In this document: positions 14,515 to 19,082 of the stretch, piece after piece
How the letters are laid out: each line of letters opens with the position of its first letter
Position numbering within the stretch: the first letter of the stretch is position 1
NCBI GenBank assembly: GCA_029253805.1
Contig: JAQWYU010000181.1
Coordinates: forward strand, 1-19,082
DNA from: Flavobacteriaceae bacterium
GTDB taxonomy: Bacteria; Bacteroidota; Bacteroidia; Flavobacteriales; Flavobacteriaceae
DNA: 19,082 nt
Direction: 5' to 3'
The notes under the pieces: model-generated
Databases searched by the model: none
Told to the model about the DNA's origin: nothing
Seen by the model: the letters and a program-made list of their open reading frames with translations, nothing else
Translations under genes and position numbers: made by a program

Positions 14515-16647
14515 ATGAAATTTAAATTACTATCTCTAATTTTAATAAGTTCACTTTTTTCTTGTGACACTAAGACTCAAAAACCAATGTCTGAATTACC
14601 AAAAGCACCACTCGCAAAACAAATCCCCAAGAAATTAACAATCCATGACGATGTGAGGGTTGATGAGTTTTATTGGTTAAATGATAGAGAAAATCCTAAG
14701 GTGATTGATTACCTTAATCAAGAAAACGACTATTATAACGCCCGCACTGCCAAAACAAAAGATTTTCAAGTGTCTTTATTTGACGAAATGAAGTCTAGAA
14801 TTAAAGAAGACGATAGTTCGGTACCTTACAAATACAATGGATATTGGTACATCACCAAATTCGAAAAGGGCAAAGATTATCCGATTTACACTCGAAAAAA
14901 AGAAACTTTAGAAGCTACAGAAGAATTATTATTCGACTGCAACGTAATGGCAAAAGGCCATTCTTATTTTAGGTTAGTTGGTCTAAATGTCAGCCCTGAC
15001 AATAATATGATTTCTTACGGAGTTGATACGACGGGAAGACGTCAATATAAACTTCATATTAAAGACCTGAAAACGAATCAGGTTTTTGAAGAGGAAATTA
15101 GCAATACAACTGGTGGTAGTACTTGGGCAAACGATAATAAGACCCTGTTTTATACTCTCAAAGATGAAACAACCCTAAGATCTGAAGCGGTGTACAAGCA
15201 CCTTTTAAATACAGACCCTAAGTTAGATGAATTAGTTTATGAAGAGTTGGATGACACCTTTGGAGTCAGTGTCTATAAAACGAAGTCTAAAAAATATCTT
15301 GTAATAGCGAGTTACAGTACATTAACTTCTGAATATCAAATTCTAAATGCAGATAATCCTAATGGTGATTTTCAAATATTTCAACCTAGAACTCGAGGTT
15401 TAGAATATGGAATTTCTCATTTTGATGATTCCTTTTATGTAGTATCAAACGCTGATGGGGCTCAGAATTTCAAGTTATCAATAACTTCCGAATTAAAAAC
15501 CGAAAAAAAATATTGGAAAGATGTAATCCCACATCGAGAAGCTGTATTGTTGGAGGATATTGAAATTTTTAAAGATTTTTTAGTGGTATTAGAACGTGAA
15601 AATGGGTTAAATAAGATTCACATAAAACGTTGGGATGGCACCGATAGTTTTTATCTTCCTTTTGAGAGCGAAACTTACACAGCATATACAACTACTAATA
15701 TTGATTTTGAAACAACTATTTTAAGGTATAGTTTTCAATCACTCACAACTCCTTCTTCTGTCATTGATTTTGATATGGTTACAAAATCTAAATCCGTCAA
15801 AAAAGAGCAGAAAGTTTTAGGAAGTAAGTTTAAAAAAGAAAATTATACTTCAGAGCGTGTATGGGCTACCACTTCTGATGGTACACAAGTTCCAATTTCA
15901 ATAGTTCGTCATATTAGTACAAAAAAATCGGCTGAAACTCCATTGCTATTATACGCTTACGGCTCTTACGGTTCAACAATAGACCCTTATTTTTCCACAG
16001 TTAGATTAAGTCTTTTAGATCGTGGATTTATTTTTGCAATAGCCCACGTAAGAGGGGGTGAGTATTTAGGACGCCAATGGTATGAAGACGGAAAATTATT
16101 AAATAAGAAAAATACGTTTTTAGATTTTGTGGATTGCTCAAAATACTTGATTAAAAACAATTACACTTCTGCCGAGCACCATTATGCTATGGGGGGCAGC
16201 GCGGGGGGACTTTTAATGGGAGCTATTATAAATCTAGCCCCTGAATTGTATAACGGAGTGGTAGCTCAGGTTCCTTTTGTTGATGTTGTGACGACGATGT
16301 TAGATGATAGTATACCACTAACTACCGGAGAATATGATGAATGGGGAAATCCAAACCAGAAAGGCTATTACGATTACATGAAGTCGTATTCGCCTTATGA
16401 CAATATTTCAAACAAACGTTACCCTAACATGCTTGTCACTTCTGGATTACATGATTCTCAGGTTCAATATTGGGAACCTACCAAGTGGGTTGCGAGATTG
16501 AGATTACAAAGTAAAAACACATCACAGCTATTCCTTAAAACTAATATGCAAGCTGGTCATGGAGGCGCTTCTGGACGATTTGAAGCTTTAAAAGAAGTGT
16601 CTGCTGAATATGCTTTTATTCTTGCCCTGGAATCTATTTTAAATTAA
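14515..16647 (+). CDS. Oligopeptidase B-type S9A serine peptidase, predicted lipoprotein
   Basis: This 710-residue protein has a beta-propeller domain (about 40-430) that restricts access to peptides, followed by an alpha/beta hydrolase peptidase domain (about 440-710). The catalytic triad is visible: S562 in AMGGSAGGLL (558-567), D647 in SGLHDSQVQYWEP (643-655) and H682 in QAGHGGASGRF (679-689). Acidic residues in TTGEYDEWGNP (603-613) occupy the place linked in oligopeptidase B to preference for Arg/Lys. Unlike the cytosolic E. coli enzyme, it starts with a lipoprotein signal (hydrophobic LLSLILISS, then LFSC with C17 as the lipidated cysteine), so it is probably anchored in the cell envelope. 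Plain prolyl oligopeptidase is the alternative, but the SYSPYDNIS and TTGEYDEWGNP blocks favour oligopeptidase B. Confidence 0.93.
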   Translation: MKFKLLSLILISSLFSCDTKTQKPMSELPKAPLAKQIPKKLTIHDDVRVDEFYWLNDRENPKVIDYLNQENDYYNARTAKTKDFQVSLFDEMKSRIKEDDSSVPYKYNGYWYITKFEKGKDYPIYTRKKETLEATEELLFDCNVMAKGHSYFRLVGLNVSPDNNMISYGVDTTGRRQYKLHIKDLKTNQVFEEEISNTTGGSTWANDNKTLFYTLKDETTLRSEAVYKHLLNTDPKLDELVYEELDDTFGVSVYKTKSKKYLVIASYSTLTSEYQILNADNPNGDFQIFQPRTRGLEYGISHFDDSFYVVSNADGAQNFKLSITSELKTEKKYWKDVIPHREAVLLEDIEIFKDFLVVLERENGLNKIHIKRWDGTDSFYLPFESETYTAYTTTNIDFETTILRYSFQSLTTPSSVIDFDMVTKSKSVKKEQKVLGSKFKKENYTSERVWATTSDGTQVPISIVRHISTKKSAETPLLLYAYGSYGSTIDPYFSTVRLSLLDRGFIFAIAHVRGGEYLGRQWYEDGKLLNKKNTFLDFVDCSKYLIKNNYTSAEHHYAMGGSAGGLLMGAIINLAPELYNGVVAQVPFVDVVTTMLDDSIPLTTGEYDEWGNPNQKGYYDYMKSYSPYDNISNKRYPNMLVTSGLHDSQVQYWEPTKWVARLRLQSKNTSQLFLKTNMQAGHGGASGRFEALKEVSAEYAFILALESILN

Positions 16648-16673
16648 ATAAATTTATTTTTTTAATTTAAAAT
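16636..16673. terminator. AT-only inverted repeat between convergent genes
   Basis: Arms of 11 bp (16636-16646 and 16663-16673) surround a 16-base spacer with a run of T. Both the oligopeptidase stop and the transporter stop lie within it. There is no GC in the stem, so terminator strength is doubtful; its position between two gene ends is the main support. Confidence 0.35.
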
Positions 16674-17540
16674 ATCATGTCTGTCTATCCTATAAGATAC
16701 ACCAAAATTGATGTTTAATACTGATGGTGTATCTTTATTGTTTAAGCAAAGAGCAGAGTCTAATTGTAAATTTTTATTTAATAAATATCCTGCCCCCATG
16801 CGAAATAAATTATCAGCATAGAAATCACTTTTAATTCCTTGAGTTTCTCCAAATATAACCCATTTTGTGTTGATTGAATGGGTTAAGGTTAGTATGTAGC
16901 TTAAATCAGTTTGTTCACTTCCTATTCGGTCTATCATGAAGTTAGTAACAAAGACCCAACCTCCATAAAAATTATTTTGAGTAATTAAAGTTCCTCTAAA
17001 ACTTACTCCTTCTGCTGTAGAGCTAGTGTAAGGGTTGTTTTTACTATCAAAATTAACTCCAGCACTTACTGAAACCGCTGGAATTAGGCTGGCTAATTTA
17101 AAGCCTCTGTTAGCGTGATAACTGTAAATATTAGGCTTATTTTCTTTATTTTTGTTAGGATCAAAAATCATGTATTTGGCTCCAATATTGAAATTTTTAA
17201 AATTTGATCGTTTATTATTTGTGTTTGCATTGGAATTAAATGATTTAGTATCGTTTTGGTAAACTCCTTGAATATTTAACTCCAAAGCTTCTTTCCAAAA
17301 ACCATAATGAATATCAAAGTCAACTCCATAGCCTGATACTTTATAATTTGGATATACCTTTCTTTTTTCTCTTACAAAGTATGAACCAAGTTCAAACTGT
17401 AAGACTTTCGTACCAACAGAAAAGGCACTTTGAGACGCGCCGGGTCTGTTAGAGTTAATTACGTCAGTGTACTGAGCCTGTGTTTTATTAAACTGAAAGC
17501 AAAAAAATATTACAAGTATGAGTTTAAGTGTTTTTTTCAT
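16662..17540 (-). CDS. Outer-membrane transporter-like protein (phenol MetA pathway family)
   Basis: This 292-residue protein has a signal peptide (MKKTLKLILVIFFCFQFNKTQA, about 1-22) and then alternating, aromatic-rich beta strands that end in VLNINFGVSYRIDRHDILN, as expected of a small outer-membrane barrel. The opening DVINSNRPGASQSAFSVG resembles flavobacterial proteins annotated as transporter in the MetA-pathway-of-phenol-degradation family. That family name does not show phenol metabolism, and no aromatic degradation genes are nearby. It is convergent with the oligopeptidase gene (14 bases between stops) and divergent from the DUF4834 gene across a 135-base AT-rich gap in which I found no exact TAnnTTTG box for this strand. 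Confidence 0.65.
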   Translation of the reverse strand: MKKTLKLILVIFFCFQFNKTQAQYTDVINSNRPGASQSAFSVGTKVLQFELGSYFVREKRKVYPNYKVSGYGVDFDIHYGFWKEALELNIQGVYQNDTKSFNSNANTNNKRSNFKNFNIGAKYMIFDPNKNKENKPNIYSYHANRGFKLASLIPAVSVSAGVNFDSKNNPYTSSTAEGVSFRGTLITQNNFYGGWVFVTNFMIDRIGSEQTDLSYILTLTHSINTKWVIFGETQGIKSDFYADNLFRMGAGYLLNKNLQLDSALCLNNKDTPSVLNINFGVSYRIDRHDILN

Positions 17541-17670
17541 TTCAATTTATTTTTTGAACTTCATTTTTAATAAATTTCCGTAGCTGATTGTAAAGTTATT
17601 AACTTTTGTGTTAGTATCATATCAATAAAATCATTTTATATATTTATTAATCAAATAAAAATAAGATTTG

Positions 17671-17678
17671 TATTTTTG
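17671..17678 (+). promoter_or_regulatory. Flavobacterial -7 promoter box for the DUF4834-YfhO pair
   Basis: TATTTTTG fits TAnnTTTG and lies 15 bases before the ATG at 17694. It overlaps an alternative in-frame TTG (17676), which argues that this TTG lies at or upstream of the transcript start and is not used. No clear -33 TTG is visible. Confidence 0.4.
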
Positions 17679-17693
17679 AAAAAAGATAATTTT

Positions 17694-17960
17694 ATGATAC
17701 AAAATGCGTCAATTATTGGATTCTTAAGGACCATCCTGATTTTTATGCTAGTCTACACTATTTTTAAGTATCTAATGCGCTTACTTGCACCATATATTAT
17801 GCGTTCAGTAGCTAAAAAGGCAGAAGATCACTTTAGAGCAAAATCAACTTCAAAAGAATCAAACAAAAAAGAAGGTGAAATTAGTGTTGACAAAATACCT
17901 AATTCAAAACCTTCAAATAATAGTGTTGGAGAGTATGTCGATTATGAAGAGATTGAATAA
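17694..17960 (+). CDS. DUF4834-like small membrane protein
   Basis: This 88-residue protein has one membrane segment (about 6-30, IIGFLRTILIFMLVYTIFKYLMRLL), then a basic juxtamembrane stretch (IMRSVAKKAEDHFRAK) and a low-complexity Ser/Lys/Asn tail ending GEYVDYEEIE. This plan, and its place just before a YfhO-family gene, match flavobacterial DUF4834 proteins of unknown function. I chose the ATG at 17694 over an in-frame TTG at 17676, which would add six residues, because the TTG overlaps the -7 box. The next gene starts 12 bases after the stop, so both are probably co-transcribed. No enzymatic motif is present; a role as a membrane-anchored scaffold is only a guess. Confidence 0.75.
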   Translation: MIQNASIIGFLRTILIFMLVYTIFKYLMRLLAPYIMRSVAKKAEDHFRAKSTSKESNKKEGEISVDKIPNSKPSNNSVGEYVDYEEIE

Positions 17961-17972
17961 ATTGATAAAATA

Positions 17973-19082
17973 ATGAATGTCAACTTAAAAAAAACCGTAG
18001 CACATCTTTTAGTAATTGTCGGATTCATATTAGTGTCATTATTCTATTTCAGCCCTATTTTAACTGGAAAGAAACTATATCAAAGTGATATAGTTCAGTA
18101 CACTGGAATGGCTAAGCAACATATAGATTTTCGTGCCATTAATAATACTGAGTCTTATTGGACTAATAGTGCTTTTGGGGGTATGCCTACCTTTCAGCTT
18201 GGAGCTAAATACCCTCATAATTATATTAAAAAACTAGATTTAGCACTTCGTTTTTTACCCCGCCCAGCTGATTATCTTTTTTTATATCTCTTTGGTTTTT
18301 ATATATTACTAATAGTCTTAAAAATTGATTATCGAATAGCTATTTTAGGAGCTTTAGCTTTTGGTTTCTCTACGTATCTGATCATTATTCTTGGGGTTGG
18401 CCACAACGCTAAAGCTCATGCAATAGCTTATATGCCATTGGTATTATCAGGCATCATCTTGACTTTTCAAAAACGATATTCTTTAGGGTTTTTTGTAACA
18501 GCTATTGCTTCTGGTCTAGAGCTTGTGGCTAATCACCCACAAATGACCTATTATCTTTTAATTTTAATTTTAATATTAGTGATATCCTATTTTGTTCAAT
18601 ATGTTAGATCAAAAGAGCTGCCTGCCTTCTTCAGGGCTTCATCTGTTCTTTTACTAGCAGCTTTTTTCGCCCTTTCGATGAACGCAACTAATTTGTTAGC
18701 AACAAGTTCTTATGCTAAAGAAAGTACTCGTAGTAAAAGTGAATTATCAATTAATTCAGACGGTAGTGTTAAGGAACAAAGCTCTGGCTTAGATAAGGCT
18801 TATATCACTCAATTTAGTTATGGAATATTAGAAACTTTCAACCTTTTTATACCTCGTTTTATGGGAGGTGGAAATCGTGAAGATCTTGGGAAAGGTTCTG
18901 AAACGTATAAAGCTTACAGAGCGCTTGGAGCTACTCCTGTACAATCTCTTCAGGAGTCCAAACGAGCCCCTATGTATTGGGGGGATCAACCGATTGTAGA
19001 AGCACCGGCTTATATTGGAGCTGTGGTTATATTTTTATTTGTATTGGCCTTGTTCTTATATCAAGGCCGTTTTAAATGGTGG
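17973..19082 (+). CDS. YfhO-family membrane protein, N-terminal part
   Basis: This is a partial gene: 370 codons are open from the ATG at 17973 to the right edge. The product has many membrane segments, beginning with HLLVIVGFILVSLLFYFSP (about 11-29), followed by a loop containing GKKLYQSDIVQYTGM and SYWTNSAFGGMPTFQLG, an arrangement typical of YfhO/GT-C-like proteins in which an acidic motif lies in the first extracytoplasmic loop. Further hydrophobic stretches include the regions around AILGALAFGFSTYLIIILGVG and TYYLLILILILVISYF. Bacterial YfhO is linked to glycosylation of lipoteichoic acid in Firmicutes; in Bacteroidetes the substrate is unknown. It follows the DUF4834 gene after 12 bases. 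The missing C-terminal half would carry the remaining helices. Confidence 0.85.
   Translation, partial: MNVNLKKTVAHLLVIVGFILVSLFYFSPILTGKKLYQSDIVQYTGMAKQHIDFRAINNTESYWTNSAFGGMPTFQLGAKYPHNYIKKLDLALRFLPRPADYLFLYLFGFYILLIVLKIDYRIAILGALAFGFSTYLIIILGVGHNAKAHAIAYMPLVLSGIILTFQKRYSLGFFVTAIASGLELVANHPQMTYYLLILILILVISYFVQYVRSKELPAFFRASSVLLLAAFFALSMNATNLLATSSYAKESTRSKSELSINSDGSVKEQSSGLDKAYITQFSYGILETFNLFIPRFMGGGNREDLGKGSETYKAYRALGATPVQSLQESKRAPMYWGDQPIVEAPAYIGAVVIFLFVLALFLYQGRFKWW

Noticed and set aside
17676..17693. TTG start for the DUF4834 gene
   Set aside because: It overlaps the TAnnTTTG promoter box; the ATG at 17694 leaves a plausible short leader and keeps the whole membrane segment.

Overview
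The window looks like ordinary chromosomal DNA of a marine or aquatic Flavobacteriaceae-type Bacteroidetes. The support is low GC content, a fused alpha/beta E1 2-oxoacid dehydrogenase, a TonB-dependent receptor of the beta-barrel family 3 type, a DUF4834-YfhO pair, almost no Shine-Dalgarno sequences before starts, and repeated TAnnTTTG (-7) promoter boxes a short distance upstream of genes. It holds 18 genes, two of them cut by the window edges. There are no RNA genes, insertion sequences, phage genes or CRISPR arrays, and no gene-free stretch longer than about 140 bases.

Layout. Positions 1-2333 (minus strand) form a tight cluster: an Fe(II)/2-oxoglutarate oxygenase, a SUI1/YciH translation factor, a uridine/purine nucleoside phosphorylase and the start of a cytoplasmic-looking substrate-binding protein. 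Positions 2457-5327 (plus) hold the E1 fusion and, with no gap, a sterol desaturase/fatty acid hydroxylase family membrane protein. Positions 5329-9020 (minus) hold fumC, hutI and hutG, the latter two being the last two steps of histidine breakdown to glutamate. Positions 9161-9331 (plus) hold a 56-residue membrane protein with a well-formed flavobacterial promoter; it ends at a large hairpin shared with the convergent TonB-dependent receptor (9401-11848, minus). Positions 11915-13366 (minus) hold prfB, which needs a +1 frameshift, and an overlapping ArsC/Spx-like gene. Positions 13447-16647 (plus) hold a threonine aldolase and a lipoprotein-type oligopeptidase B. An outer-membrane transporter-like gene (minus, 16662-17540) diverges from a DUF4834 gene and the start of a YfhO-family membrane protein that runs off the right edge.

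How the genes work together. Most neighbours are housekeeping or amino-acid catabolism genes: hutI and hutG finish histidine degradation, threonine aldolase makes glycine and acetaldehyde, FumC serves the TCA cycle, and E1 is probably for branched-chain 2-oxoacids. I see no convincing undescribed multi-gene system. The signals most worth checking are the prfB frameshift site with a strong internal AGGAGG in a lineage whose ribosomes largely ignore Shine-Dalgarno sequences; the perfect 29-bp inverted repeat that doubles as the receptor's last codons; the uncharacterised small membrane protein beside it; and the unexplained pairing of a nucleoside phosphorylase with a substrate-binding protein that lacks a signal peptide.
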